DNA of 64,000 nt, from assembly GCA_026018925.1 (NCBI GenBank), contig JAKSZU010000020.1, positions 40,391,112-40,455,111 of the forward strand, written 5' to 3'. Position 1 is the stretch's first letter, and the number at the start of each line of letters is the position of its first letter. The position numbers and the translations under genes were made by a program. Shown piece by piece: positions 52,502 through 63,867 of this stretch. Below the pieces are notes generated by a model. The model did not search any database, was not told the origin of the DNA, and saw only the letters and a program-made list of their open reading frames with translations. The DNA comes from Tupaia tana (lineage: Eukaryota > Chordata > Mammalia > Scandentia > Tupaiidae).

Positions 52502-53349
52502 TAATTGTTGTTAATGTTAAAATTAAACTGGATGAGAATAGGTTGAATATGCAACACTGTAAGTATGCATTTTTAACCTACTGGACGATGCAAAAATGAA
52601 TTTTTTTGTTGCAAAACTTTTACAGAAATAATTTTTCAATGATTGAAATTTGGAACTAGTGGCAATGGAAGTGGAATTTCAAGCCTGAAAGACGTGACGG
52701 GGCGGGGTAAAACTGGAGAAAGCGGGTGCTCTCAGGGTAAGGAGAGAAGGGGCAGGTGGCAAACCACCACTCACTCAACCTGTTTTTGTTTTGGTCAGAA
52801 TACCGTCACGAAACGGGCCACAGGGGACTGCTGTGCTCTTGGTAGAAAGTTCACCAGTGACGGGGGAAGACGGAAGAAGGGGAAACCAAGGCTGCTTTTC
52901 TAAGGGACAGCTCCTGTGCGATTTGCTTTCGTCTGTGTGTTTCTGTTAGCAAGAGCTAATTTATCTTCTACCTGAGCATGGAGATGTCATTGCCTGAGAC
53001 TCCCTACCCTTGTGGAGCAGGAGTGTGTCAGAAGCCGAGCTGTAAATCTCTAACCCTGTCTGCACTAACAAATGTGCTACGACAGAGCTCTGGAGAAGTC
53101 ACCCCGACTCCCACTGGCAGGGTTCCAGGGATGTCTCAATTAATAAATCCTTAGAGAGCTGGACTCCCTTCTAGAAATTCGGTTAAAATGCTACAGAAAG
53201 TAGTCCCCAAATCACACAAAGCAGATACACATGCAGTCTGAGTGACAAGCTATTTCCCACCGTCGTCAGTTACTTCATTCCACGGGGCGTACAGTCAGGT
53301 CTTACATGGCTTCACTCTGTCTCATCTGCTCCTTTGCCACTTCCTTTTA
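52502..53349. other. C3orf70: no recognised feature
   Basis: Intron; the frame at 52643-52903 has no family resemblance. Confidence 0.45.
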
Positions 53350-53509
53350 ATTTTATTTATTCATTCGTTTATTTTAATTTGACCAGAGAGGCAGAGAAAG
53401 AGAGAGAGAGAGAAAGTGAGGAAACAGGCCACCAAGGTCTGGGACTTGAATGGTGGTCAGCCTTGTGGGAGTGTCCAGTGCCTTAATCACCACGCCACCT
53501 GCTGGTCCC
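53350..53509 (-). mobile_element. type C SINE, inverted
   Basis: tttattttaatttgaccagagaggcag ... cacgccacctgctggtcccc. It abuts the next SINE with only about 15 bp between. Confidence 0.88.
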
Positions 53510-53524
53510 CATATTTCTTTTTTC

Positions 53525-53774
53525 TTTTAGAGAGATTTTTGCTATAAGATGTTTGCATGCACTCATTGGAGAGACAGAGAGACAGAAAGCAAGAAATCAC
53601 CCCCTAGGAGGGATGGCCATGCCACAATCCCCTTTCCTCCATTCTCCTCTTGGGATTTTGGGCACTCACGCACATGTGCCCTGTGTGAGTTTTAAGTCAC
53701 CAGGTCTGGGATTTGAACTGCGGTCGACTATGTGGAAGTCCAGAGACGTAACTATTACGCCATCTGTTGGTCCC
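53525..53774 (-). mobile_element. type A SINE, inverted
   Basis: tttagagagatttttgctataagatg, full body, head ccatctgttggtccc at 53774. CpGs mostly decayed in the body, so older than the near-consensus copies. Confidence 0.9.
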
Positions 53775-53799
53775 GCACTGCCGTTTTCTTTTTTTCAGG

Positions 53800-54175
53800 T
53801 TATTAATTTCTCATCTGCTCCCTCAGGTCCCTTCCTGACCCCTGCTTCCATACTGACAGGTCTTTCCAAAGCGCAGGTACGCCCTGACTCCTCTCCTCCC
53901 CTGCAGTCCTTCAGGACTCCTCGGTACCTCCTGGGTGGCATCTCCAGCTCCAGGGCCTGTAACCTGGCGTACGTAGCTCTTGTGGCATGGCCCTGCTCAC
54001 CTCCCTGGGCTCTTTCCCTCCTCGTAGGTGCCCTTTATTCCAGCCATGACGAAGCACTTGGGTCCTGCGAAATCTTTGCTGTTAGGCACGGCAGTGCCCT
54101 CCCGTCACCACGCTGCTCGGGACTCCTGCCCTTGCCAGCCTCCCCAGCCTTCAGCACAGCACTCGGCTCATCACC
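53800..54175 (+). mobile_element. L2 LINE 3' portion
   Basis: tttccaaagcgcaggtacg...cagtccttcagga...cctccagctcc...gccctttattccag-like words follow the L2 order; diverged. Confidence 0.4.
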
Positions 54176-54189
54176 TCTTCGGGTTTTTT

Positions 54190-54438
54190 TTTTTTTTTTT
54201 TTGAGAGGTGTTTGCTGTCGGGCGCATGTGCTCGTGAGAGAGACAGAGAGACAGGAAGTGAGAAATCACCCCCCAGGGGGATGGCCACGCCGCAAAACCT
54301 TCTCCATTTTCCTCTCAGGATCTTGGGCACGCACGCACATGCACCCAGCGTGAGTTTAAGCCACTGGGTCAGGGACTCGAACCGCGGTTGACTACACAGG
54401 AGTCCAGCGACATAGCCATTACGCCAACTGCTGGTCCC
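54190..54438 (-). mobile_element. type A SINE, inverted, in L2
   Basis: gagaggtgtttgctgtcgggcgcatg to head gctggtccc at 54438, with inverted B box ggactcgaaccgcgg intact. The flanks ctcttcgggttttt and ctctttgggttgtt look like an eroded TSD. Confidence 0.92.
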
Positions 54439-54827
54439 TCTTTGGGTTGTTTTCACGCTCCCACCCCCCTGTGGATCGCTGTCCTCCTTCCCCGCCCCTC
54501 CTCTGGACTCTCCACCACCGTGTTACAGAATCTGTCCATCTGGTGTGTAACAGTGATTTCTGGACTGTTCCTCAAGGTAGAAATGACAACCAACTTTAAC
54601 TTCCAGTAATGGGCAAAAAAAACAAAAGACAGACAGAAGCACCCAGGGGATTGCTGCCCAGTGCTCCTCAGTGAGGCCACCCACGAAGGGGTGCCCCTGC
54701 CCATGCAGCTAGCCCTCAGGCCGGCCGGCGGCCGCGGAGAGCCTCGGTCTTTCCTCCTCGAAGGGCAGACGTGGACATCTAGTTCAGTTCCCTGTAGCGA
54801 AATGACAGTTCACATACACCGAGAGGT

Positions 54828-54892
54828 TATTTTTCTCTCTCTCTTTCTCTCTCTCCAGTGAGTATATGCACCCACTAGCAAAAATGTTTGAA
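54828..54892 (+). mobile_element. SINE 3' fragment, sense
   Basis: CT-rich run, ctctctctccagtgagtatatgcacccactagcaaaaatg, then A-rich sequence. Only the 3' third of a type A/B SINE; the head is missing. Confidence 0.6.
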
Positions 54893-55006
54893 AAATTAAC
54901 CTTCGCATCTATCAAACAGTAAAATTGGTACTTCTGAAATTAATTTATTTGGGCCATAGAGTATGAATACTTTTTTCCCCTCTATGGGCTCATAAACTGT
55001 TTACTA

Positions 55007-55252
55007 GGGCCGGTAGGCAGTGTGGTGGTTGGGGTGCTGGACTCCCGTGTGGCCGACTGAGGTTTGAGTCCCCCGCCTGGCGACCTGGCATGCCTGGCAG
55101 GCACGTGTGTGTGCATGCATGTGTGCGTGCCCAAAATGCGAAGAGAAGAATGGAGGAGAAGGGATTGTGGCACGGCCATCCCTCCGGGGAGTGATTTCTC
55201 TCTGTCTCTCCAGCAAGCGCACGTGCCCTAAAGCAAAAAATCTCTCAAAAAG
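55007..55252 (+). mobile_element. type A/B SINE, sense
   Basis: agggccggtaggcagtgtggtgg head, gtttgagtcccccgcc B-box region, tail ccctaaagcaaaaaatctctc. Intermediate between A and B in head wording. Confidence 0.88.
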
Positions 55253-56465
55253 TATTTTTTACTGTAAAGGATGCTTTCTGCCTTCATCATATCATTTTGT
55301 CGTCCTTTGAGATTAAATGGGAAAACTCGATTTTTGGAGTTACTAGCATTAACAGTGGACTTGTTTGGAATCTAATGTCTGCTTGCATTCCACACAGCAG
55401 CAGCCTCACCGGTCTCCTTGTTGAAACCATCAAGGAGACATCCCCTGACACTGGTCCGGCTCACGGTCTGCAGAGGACTCGCAGAAACTCTGTTTGGTTC
55501 CTTATTAGCAACGCTTTTTTTTTTTTTTTTTTAATTCCCCAATTGGAATGCCGCTTTCCACGGCAGCTGGGAAGCTCTCTGATCCAGCCACCTGTGCAGT
55601 CAGATCATTCTCAGGGTTTTTCTCGCTTCAGTTAGCCCAGGCACATCTGAACTACTACACTTGCACACGCTTCGTCCTTGCCTTGGGGCGTGTTCCAGGG
55701 GTGTCATTACCCGTAGCCTTTCTCCCGCGGGGTCTGGCTCTGCTTCTGTGCAAGGGTCTGGCTGGTGCTGGCGGGGCTTCCCCTTGTATTTTCAAGTTTT
55801 AAAGCCTCATCAGATGCGTAGAAATCTTACCTGACCTTAAAGCCCTGCATTGTTGCACTGTCAGTCTCACTGACTTAGAAAGGGGTCTGTGGTCATCGTA
55901 AGTGTCCACAGAAACGACCGGGCAGACACATCCGAGCTCCACGGGGCCGTCACAGCACTGTCTGCGGTGTGTTCCACATGCTGTCCAGGTTTGTCTAGAC
56001 CTGCGCCTGGAAACCAGGATTCTTTTCTTAAGCAGTTGCTTCTGCTCTTTATGTTCGCATGCTTGCAGGCAGGGGTGCTTCCTCCTGAGCCCTCTTCTTT
56101 GTTCTCTTCAAAGGCGGTTTCATTCCGGGCTCCAGGAGAGCTTCTGGCCTGCCTGATGCCCGTACCCAATGCTCTGCTTCCTTAGCTGCTGACCGTACTC
56201 GCAGCCTGTCTGCTGGCGGCTTTCACTCTGGACTGGGATGAACACACACTCATCTGCTATGAGGCCTGGAATTCAGAATTCTTTTCCACCTGCTTATTCT
56301 TTCAGGGAATTACTTAAAAAAAATTTTTTTTTTCGTTTTTTGGTGTCATTTTCTTGAGAAATAGTCATCAAAGATATTTAATAAACTCACTTTTTCTTAG
56401 TTATTTTTGGCAATTATTGACATAGAAATGTTGAAAAATCAATGTTCTTTTTGAAAAATGGGTTT
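55253..56465. other. C3orf70: no recognised feature
   Basis: About 1.2 kb of intron with a T18 run (55516-55533). Nothing coding recognised. Confidence 0.45.
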
Positions 56466-56702
56466 GGGGCCCAGCAGGTGGCATGGAGGTTAAGGCAGCT
56501 GGATCCCACATGGCCAAATGTGTGGTTTGAGTCCTGGACCTGGCAGCTTGAAAACTGTACCCGGCACATGTGTGTGAGTGTCCAAAATCCCGAGGGGAGG
56601 ATGAGAAGGGACTGTGGTCTCGCTATTATCCCTGTAGGATGATTTCTCAACTTTCCCACCTCTTTCTCTGACAAGCGCACACACCCTGTAGCAAAAAAAA
56701 TA
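56466..56702 (+). mobile_element. type B/A SINE, sense, first of a four-SINE train
   Basis: ggggcccagcaggtggcatggagg head; gtttgagtcctgg B-box region; tail ccctgtagcaaaaaaaatatag. Confidence 0.9.
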
Positions 56703-56718
56703 TAGAGTCTGGGTATTG

Positions 56719-56933
56719 TGGCCGGCTGGTGGTGTTGTGGAAAAGGCAGCTGGACCCACAGGGCGGCCGACTGAGTGGTTGGAATATTTTTATATGCCAG
56801 GTGTGTGTGCATCTGTACCCAAAATCCTAAAAGGAGAACGGAGGAGAAAGGATTGTGACGTGGCCACCCCCCATGGAGAGTGCTTTCTTTTTCACCTCTG
56901 GCGAGCACATGCACCCTCTAGAAAATTAAAAAC
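56719..56933 (+). mobile_element. type B SINE, sense, second of the train
   Basis: ggccggctggtggtgttgtgg head; the B box is deleted (gagtggttggaatattttta); tail ccctctagaaaattaaaaac. Confidence 0.78.
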
Positions 56934-56938
56934 AGGAT

Positions 56939-57198
56939 TTGGGCCAGCTCACCGCCTGGTGATTAAGGTGGGTATGTCCCAGGGGCCAGTTGTGCAGGTT
57001 GGGTCTCAGAACTGGTGCCTTGAAACACATGCCATGTGTGTGTGCATGCGTTCCCAAAATCCTGACGGGAGGGAGAAACGGAGGAGAAAGGATTGCAGTG
57101 TGACGGTGTCCCCAGGGGGATGCTTTTTCACTTCCTTTTCTTTCTGTGTCTCTCCAGTGAGTACACATGCCTTCTGGCAAATTAAAAAATAAATAAGT
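56939..57198 (+). mobile_element. type B SINE, sense, third of the train
   Basis: ttgggccagctcaccgcctggtgatt head; a gggccagttgtg duplication-like word; acceptor-like gtgtctctccag ending at 57157; tail ttctggcaaattaaaaaataaataag. Confidence 0.82.
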
Positions 57199-57261
57199 TT
57201 TAAGAATACATTCTTATAAAAAATTAATACTAAACTTAATTGTTAAAAATTATTTCTTTCA

Positions 57262-57517
57262 AGATTAGCAGATGGTGTAATGGTTACATTGTCGGACTCC
57301 CACGTAGTTGACTGTGGTTCGAGTCCTGGACCCAGTGGCTTCAAACTCACACTGGGTGTGTATGCGCATGTACCCAAGATCTGAGAGGAGAGTGGAGGAG
57401 AAGGGATTGCAGTGTGGCCATTCACCTTGAGGGATGATTTCTTGCTTTCTGCTTCTCCGTCTCTCTCTGAGTCTCTGGTGAGTGCAAACACCCTATAGCA
57501 AAAATCTCTCTAAAAAA
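57262..57517 (+). mobile_element. type A SINE, sense, fourth of the train
   Basis: agattagcagatggtgtaatggttac head; B box ggttcgagtcc perfect; tail ccctatagcaaaaatctctc. TSD atttctttca at 57252-57261 and after the tail (about 57519). Confidence 0.9.
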
Positions 57518-57539
57518 AAATTTCTTTCATTAGAATGTA

Positions 57540-57722
57540 CATGCAGCAGAAGGTGGCACAGGCGGGCACCCTGAACAGGGCGATCCCCTGTTGCCAGCCC
57601 TCTAACTAGTCAGCATCTTGGGCATGTGTGTCTGGCGTGTTGTAGATCTACTCAGGATTCGAACCTGTGGTGAGTCATGCCTTCAGCACTGCAGATGCCT
57701 GTGCCACCATGCTGGCTTGTTC
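57540..57722 (-). mobile_element. old SINE, inverted, type uncertain
   Basis: tcagcatcttgggcatgtgtgtctggcgtg, gattcgaacctgtggtgagtcatgcc and head-like ccaccatgctggc. A diverged tRNA-SINE with missing tail. Confidence 0.5.
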
Positions 57723-58012
57723 AATTTTAAACATCTAAAGAATTATTTGCATTTTAATACATAATGTTTATTATCTATTAGTATAGGTTCCAGACATATA
57801 AATGACTTAATTTCTTAATGCTTAAATTTTCTCAGTAAATAATCAGAAAATTATTACCTGTAAGAAATTTTACATCTTGACGGCAGTCATCAAGTCAGTT
57901 TGAGTCCAGTCAGGAGATAGAAACCACGCGGTGGATTAAATGGGGAGGAAGTTGAATATAAAGTATTATTAATCTCTAAGAAGTAAGTGGCTATAAGACA
58001 TAAGGGAATTGT

Positions 58013-58292
58013 GGACTGGCTTCACGGCCGGTGGTTGAGACAGCTGGATCCTGCAGGGCCAACAGTGCGGTTCAAGTTCCAGACCCAGAGGCTTGAAAAA
58101 CATGCCAGGCACATACCATGAGCCTGGCATGTTTTCTAAGCGTATGTGGCCAAACTCCCAGTAGGAGGGAGAGAAGAGATTGCCGAGTGGCCATTCCCTA
58201 TAAGGGTACTTTCTCTTCTCTTCTCTCCCCCACCTTCTATACTGGTGAGTGCATGCGCCCTCTAACCCCAAAAAAATAAATAAATAAAAAAG
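58013..58292 (+). mobile_element. type B SINE with an internal inverted repeat
   Basis: ggactggcttcacggccggtggttg head to tail ccctctaaccccaaaaaaataaataaataaaaaa. At 58097-58135 the element contains aaaacatgccaggc and its exact complement gcctggcatgtttt separated by 11 bases. Confidence 0.82.
58097..58135. repeat. perfect 14-bp fold-back inside a SINE
   Basis: Arms 58097-58110 and 58122-58135, loop acataccatga. The right arm is an inverted copy of the left arm, not the normal SINE continuation (which would read cacatgtgtgtgcatgccc). Confidence 0.9.
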
Positions 58293-59740
58293 GAAATTTT
58301 CTGTGGTCCCCCACAGAAAGACAAACTTTGAATGAAGTCCCCTCCCTAAGGCTGGGGCCCAGACTTCCCTGGAGAAAGTGGGTGGAGCCCCCCGGACAGC
58401 AGAGAACGTGGTGTGCCCCGGTCGTCTGGCCGCGGCTGCCCGGCAGGCAGGAAGCAGCGCCCTGGAGCACAGGTGGGCACAGCAGTCAGCAGCTGGTGTG
58501 GCCGAGGAGGGAGCAGAAGGTGCAGCGCACGCCTTTGCGCCCTGGCGTCCGTGAGGACAGCGCCATGGGACAGTCACCGCCAGGCCAGGCCTGCACGGTT
58601 GCCAAGGAACCTCGTGTTCTCCGCGTGGCAGAGGTAGAGCAAACAAAGATGCCTCACACTTGCAGCCCCCTCGGCACGGGAGCCCTTCCTCCTGCGGTGT
58701 CCCAGCACGCTCTGCTGAGAAAGTCACATGCGCTCGCTGTGAAGGAAGCGTGCTTAAAGGGCTCTGCCGATCACGCCAGACGGAGCTGAGAGCAGGAAAT
58801 CGACCCCTAGCACTTCCTTGGGCTCGTTGTATCCTGGACCCCTTTTTCCTCTTTACTGTTCAGTGTCACCTGTGGAGTGGCAGCTTCCATGGAGAGTCTA
58901 ACCCAGCTGTAGAGATAAAGGGGTCGTCCGAGAACAAAGCTCCAAGCTGAGTTTCGCTGCCATCGTCTGAGCTTCCTTGCCTCACTCAGGAGTAGGTAAA
59001 CGGTAGTGAAGTGGAGATGTCGTTTAGCTGGTCATACCAAATTGGTTGTTTTTTACACCAATTTTTGGAGTTCCCCAGTGGCACCAATTTCAAAATGGGC
59101 TGGCCTAATGGCTAGTCCAAAACAAACAATTATTACAACTGATTGAGGAGAAACATGATGAGTATTACTTCTTTGATTACATACTCAAATTATAGTTCTT
59201 AATATAATTTGATTTTAAATAACATCTCATTGAAATTTAGAATATGTTTTATTATTGTTGTGACTAATTATTAAGTTCCAAAATGATATATTGGTTTGTA
59301 TCATTTTGAAGATGAGGTTCTTAAATAATGTACGGGCATGTGTCTTTCAAAGATAACCTTTAAGTTAGGTTTTTCAAAATTCAGTGAACATTTGCTGAGT
59401 TGCTACTTAGTCCCTGTGCTAAGTGCAGGTACTTCCTATGCTTCGAGATCTTTCTCTGGGATCACACTGGCTGGTTAGCATGGCTTTCTCATGCATTTCA
59501 GACCTTTCATCCCTCGATCAATACCTAACTGTGGCTGAGACCTTGCACAGTCTCCCTTTCCTTTAGCCTGTCAGCAGTCCCTGTCCATCAAATTAATGCT
59601 TGCTGGTAACTTGTTTGGTATCTGTAGAACCGTGCAGCTGCGCGCTAGTGGGATGGCAGAAAACCACGCCAGCACCCTCGTGTTCTAGGTCTTCTGCTTT
59701 GGCTGCTCCTCACAGGGACTGGTTTTCAAAATGCGTGTTT
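58293..59740. other. C3orf70: GC-rich then AT-rich intron, no recognised feature
   Basis: 58330-58960 is GC-rich; ORFs up to 153 codons on both strands have no recognisable domain. Around 59375-59435 (catttgctgagttgctacttagtccctgtgctaagtgcagg) is a possible MIR fragment. Confidence 0.4.
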
Positions 59741-59999
59741 GGGGACCAGCAGCTGGCATAATGTCTATGTCACTGGACTCCCATGTAGTTGACTGCAGTT
59801 CGAGTCCCGGACTTGGTGGTTTAAACTCAGGCCGGTGCATGTGTATGTGTGTGCCCAAGATCCCGAGAGGAGAATGGAGGAGAAGGGATTGTAGCATGGC
59901 CATCCCCCCTGGAGGGTGATTTCTTGCTTTCTGTCTCTCTGTTTCTCTCTGGTGAGCACATGTGCCCTATAGCAAAAACTTCTCCAAAAAAGAAAAAAA
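59741..59999 (+). mobile_element. type A SINE, sense
   Basis: ggggaccagcagctggcataatg head; B-box region agttcgagtcccgg; tail ccctatagcaaaaacttctcc and A-rich to 59999. The flanks gcgtgtttg and gggtgtttg suggest a short TSD. Confidence 0.92.
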
Positions 60000-60189
60000 A
60001 TTGGGTGTTTGTAAACTGTAGTTTTAGGAGTCTGTTGTCCGCTGAAAACTCAGCCCATGTACTAGGGATTTTTGCAGAGAAAAGAAGGAGGGGCAGATGG
60101 TCTTATCAAATGCCTCCAAAGTCAAGGCTTATTTTGAAGTCCAGATCATGCCTATTATTACTTTTTAGAATTATTGTTATTTAATTGTA
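60000..60189. other. C3orf70: no recognised feature
   Basis: Short intron stretch. Confidence 0.4.
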
Positions 60190-60354
60190 TTCATTGTTAT
60201 TATTTTGTTTATTTACTTATTTTTTGAAGTTGACCAGAGAGAGACAGAGAGAGAGAAGAAAAGTGAGAAAGCAAGCTGCCAGGTCTGGGTCTTAAACTGC
60301 GGTCAGCCATGTGGGAGCCCAGCCACCTTAACCACCATGCCACCTGCCAGCCCC
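60190..60354 (-). mobile_element. type C SINE, inverted
   Basis: gttgaccagagagagacag ... gctgccaggtctgggtcttaaactgcgg ... ccatgccacctgccagcccc. Confidence 0.9.
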
Positions 60355-61673
60355 ACCTGTATTATTATTAACATCCATTTTTTGATTAAAAAAAGAAGAG
60401 GCGGCGGTCACGCAGCGTCTCTCACCTGGTAATGGTGGTGCCTCTGAGATCGGCCGCCTCGTGTGCAGTCCCGTCCCTCCGTCGTGGTGTTCCCCGCCCA
60501 GCACTGCAGGTGTGTTGTGGGAGTGGCGGCGTGTGCCCTGTCAGCAGCCGTCCCTCTGTGAGCGTGTGGTTTTCATGCTTCATCACACCCCCGTGACCCG
60601 TTCCTGGGAGAAGGCGCCCCAGCACACTCCAGCCAGCTGCTGCATTTGGCTAGCACTGCAGAACAGCTCCGGGTGGGTAGTGGGCTTTTCCGCGTAAGTG
60701 GGAAGAGGCGGGCATATTCGCTATTTGAAACCCTTCTTTGGCCACCCTCAGGAAGTAGAGTCCTGAGAGTTCGCATTTTTCTTTCTTTCTTCCTCAGCAT
60801 GACCTATTTTAGCCAAGCTTACCTGTAAGGATGCTCTGAGCTCTCTGCCCTAGGAGGGCCTCAGTCGGCTGGGACTGCAGTGTCTGCAGGTTCTCGGGGC
60901 CCAGCACGGTGGCTCTTACTGCCTGACCTCTGTGGCAAGGGAAGGCTTTGCTCTCTGCAGGTTTTCTGGGTGACGGGGCCATCTCGGTTACAGGAGAGCC
61001 CTCTGCTCTGGTTAAGCCGTTGGCCTTACCACCCCTCAAGTTCCCGCGTGCCTCCCTCCTCTGTCTTCTTTGCCCAGGGCACACCACCTCACTTCGGTTC
61101 AAGTACTCGCCTTTGTCAGCACCCGTGCCACGTTACGTAGAGTCTGTAACTCAAACTGACCCATGTGTTCATTTATTTCTGTTGTCTTTATGGATGTTTG
61201 TGTGGCCCGCACTGGGTTGAAAGCGGGAAGCATTTTACACCTCTCTTTCCCTGTAGAAACCCTTCTGCTGTACATGGCATTACTTGTAAACTAACCAGCC
61301 AGGGTAAAAAGTAGCCTCCATCATCTCTTCTCAGATCGGCTGGTGTGAATTCTTAAGTGTGACAGCTTTGCTATTTTTGGTTTCTAGCACTTAACAGAAG
61401 TGTTATTTTTAAGGCCCTCATACCAGCTGTCCATACTTGAGAGTGTTGCGTGTGGCCTGGAGCAGTGTGGATTACAGAGGTTAATGGGCGAGGGCTCCTG
61501 GCCACGCAAGGTGCTCCGTGTGGTTTCTTCCACCGCCGCCATTCGTCTCTTACTTGACCGATGCAGATGTGCGTATGACACCGGGAGAAGGGTGAGACCT
61601 GATTGTTGACACCTGCTTAGTGCTTTAGGCCGGCTGTGCCACAGCGAGAGAAGCATCTAGAGATGGAAGCGAG
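60355..61673. other. C3orf70: no recognised feature
   Basis: About 1.3 kb of relatively GC-rich intron without SINEs. Several ORFs of 60-97 codons, none recognisable. Confidence 0.45.
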
Positions 61674-61918
61674 GGGCCGGCCCCGTGGCGCCGTGGTTAG
61701 GCGCTGTGCACAGCCCGCTGGATCCCACGTGGCCAGCCACAGTGCGATCCTGACCCTGAAGGCTTGAAAAACACTGTGTCCTTGTGTGGCCATGCCCAGA
61801 ACCGGGAGAGGAGAGAGGGAGGAAAAAGGATCGATCGCAGCATCACTGCACCTCCCGAGAGGGTTCTCTCTCTCTCTCTGAATACACACACCCTCTGGCA
61901 GTTCAAAAGAAAAAGAAG
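61674..61918 (+). mobile_element. type B SINE, sense
   Basis: ggggccggccccgtggcgccgtggttagg head, then a 9-base insertion-like cacagcccg; tail ccctctggcagttcaaaag. CpG-rich head despite type B wording. Confidence 0.82.
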
Positions 61919-61921
61919 TGG

Positions 61922-62168
61922 AGGGGCCAGCAAGTGATGTGGTTAAGGTGCTGGACTCCCAGATGGCCGACCATAGTTCGAGTCCTGAACCTGGTGGCTT
62001 GAAAACCATGCAGGGCGCATGTGCATGCATGCCCCAAATCCCAGGAGGAGACTGGAGAAGAATTGTGGTGTGGCCGTCCCCCAGGGAGTGATTTCTTACT
62101 TTCCCTCTTGCTGTCTCTGTCTGTCTCTCTCCTCTCTGGCAAGTGCATGCACCCTACTGCCATTAAAG
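61922..62168 (+). mobile_element. type B/A SINE, sense, head-to-tail with the previous
   Basis: aggggccagcaagtgatgtggttaagg head, gttcgagtcctgaacc B-box region, tail accctactgccattaaagc. Only about 4 bp separate the two. Confidence 0.88.
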
Positions 62169-62299
62169 CACGTAAGGTTTTCTACTGGCGAGAGTCTCAA
62201 CTTCCAGTATGCAACCCCCCATCCCAGCCCCGGGTCACCCCATTTTCCTCTCTCATCCTGGTCCTGCCACTTCCTGCTGCTTTTCCTCCTCCGCCAGAG

Positions 62300-62610
62300 G
62301 CCTGTGTGATAGGTACTGTGGACTGTCTTCCTCAGAGATGTCTTCCCTGACCCCGCGGTCAGAATCCAGCCTCCCAAATACATCATTCCTAGTCACTGAT
62401 CGGGCTTTCTCTTGCCACCGTTTGTGTGTCACTTCGAATGCTTTATAACGATAAGCCTTTTCCTGTGATGATTTGCTTAGAGTGTGTATCTGCACCCACA
62501 CGTGGCCCGCTTTGCTCGCGGTTTTAACCCCACGTCCCGAGCTGAGTGCCCGACACACACCTGAGGTTAAACCCTTGTTCGAAGGAGTGATAGCAGATGG
62601 GAAAGAAGAC
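62300..62610 (+). mobile_element. L2 LINE 3' portion
   Basis: cctcagagatgtcttccctgacccc and cacttcgaatgctttataac...gtgcccgacacacacctgagg read like the L2 3' order (cctcagagaggccttccctgacc...gtgcctggcacatag). Confidence 0.45.
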
Positions 62611-63056
62611 GTTTCCGGAGTAGGTGATGGTGCTGGGGTGGCAGAGAACTGCAGGCAGAGAGGCTGACGGGAAGCTGGGTGCCTGCAGGGCATACTGGAC
62701 ACTCGGGGACAGGAGGTCAGGGCTCTTTGGGGCTGCCAGGTGGCAACCCTGGAGAGGCTGGAAAGGCTTGGCGAGCCCCCGGGCAGCTCCCGCCGCCGTT
62801 CGCAGCAGAGCGACAGAAGGTTCAGTGTGCGGACGCCGAGTTACCATCCAGGTGCGTCCGTGCTCAGTCCCGCAATTGCCCCAGGAGGCAGAGATCAGTA
62901 ATCGGTCATTTATTTATTTTCTATAAACCATTTACTGAAAAAAAGTCTAGATGTTTACATTCCCATACCCCTGCTTATCTTTTACAAACTGTGAAACATC
63001 TGAAATTCTTTCAACACCAGCAGATTTAGTGTAGAATAGTTCCAATTTTGAACTAA
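62611..63056. other. C3orf70: no recognised feature
   Basis: Intron sequence. Confidence 0.4.
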
Positions 63057-63076
63057 GAAAAGTTTCATGTAATTTT

Positions 63077-63319
63077 TTAAAAGAGATTTTTGCTGTATAG
63101 CATGTGCGCTCACCAGAGAGACAGAGACAGCGAAAAATCAAACCACCCCCGCCCGGGGGATGGCTACGCCACAATCCCTTCTCCTCTAGTCTCCTCTCAG
63201 GATTTGGGGCACACATGCACATGTGCCCAGTGTGAGTTTTAAGCTGCTGGGTCTGGGGCTTGAACCACAGTCAACTACATGGGAGTCCAGCGATGTAACC
63301 ATTGTACCATCTGGTCTCT
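63077..63319 (-). mobile_element. type A SINE, inverted, perfect 20-bp TSD
   Basis: ttaaaagagatttttgctgtatagcatg to head ccatctggtctct. TSD gaaaagtttcatgtaatttt at 63057-63076 and 63320-63339, exact even though the body is CpG-decayed (gggcttgaaccacagtcaac). Confidence 0.95.
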
Positions 63320-63367
63320 GAAAAGTTTCATGTAATTTTAAAGAAGCAATTAAAATGATCAGTCAGG

Positions 63368-63370
<3 letters not shown>

Positions 63371-63398
<28 letters not shown>

Positions 63399-63402
63399 TA
63401 TT
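63371..63402. repeat. (TA)n(CA)n microsatellite
   Basis: tatgtatatatatacacacacacacatatat, compound dinucleotide repeat. Confidence 0.9.
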
Positions 63403-63867
63403 TCCCATTTATTCAAAATGTGAGGATCTTAACATTGTATTTGTTTCTTAAAACATCATTCCTTCTAAAATAATATACCAAATAAAGATTTTTAAAAGTG
63501 TTGCATTCTGTTTCAGTAAGAGGCACATTAGCTAATTAGCTTATTAGCATTATCTTTTAAATTAGAAAGTAAGCCTTATAGTCAGGATCACTAACCATGT
63601 TTAAATGAGGAAAGAAAATAAGGGAATGGTAACAGTTCCATAAGGGTCAGAAGGCTAGTAATTGGGATTCACATCCAGGCGTCTCCAACCCCAGGTTTGC
63701 CCTGACACCTGGGAGCTGCTGCCTTTAAAGTGTTCCTCTTACGCTTCCCTCTGCCCACCGCACGACCTGCTCAGAACATCGTGCTTGGGAAGCCTAACAG
63801 CCTCCTTGGCTCCGCTCTCCTCTCTTCAGTCTATCAGCACGTGTCGACTGGACTACATCGCAAAAGT
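63403..63867. other. C3orf70: no recognised feature
   Basis: Intron; 63640-63720 could be a MIR remnant, not certain. Confidence 0.35.

Noticed and set aside
53553..54353. 266-codon plus-strand ORF
   Set aside because: It runs through an inverted type A SINE, an L2-like segment and another SINE; the translation is typical of SINE reverse-strand frames seen many times in this window.
57969..58727. 252-codon minus-strand ORF
   Set aside because: Passes through a sense type B SINE and GC-rich intron; no recognisable protein family.
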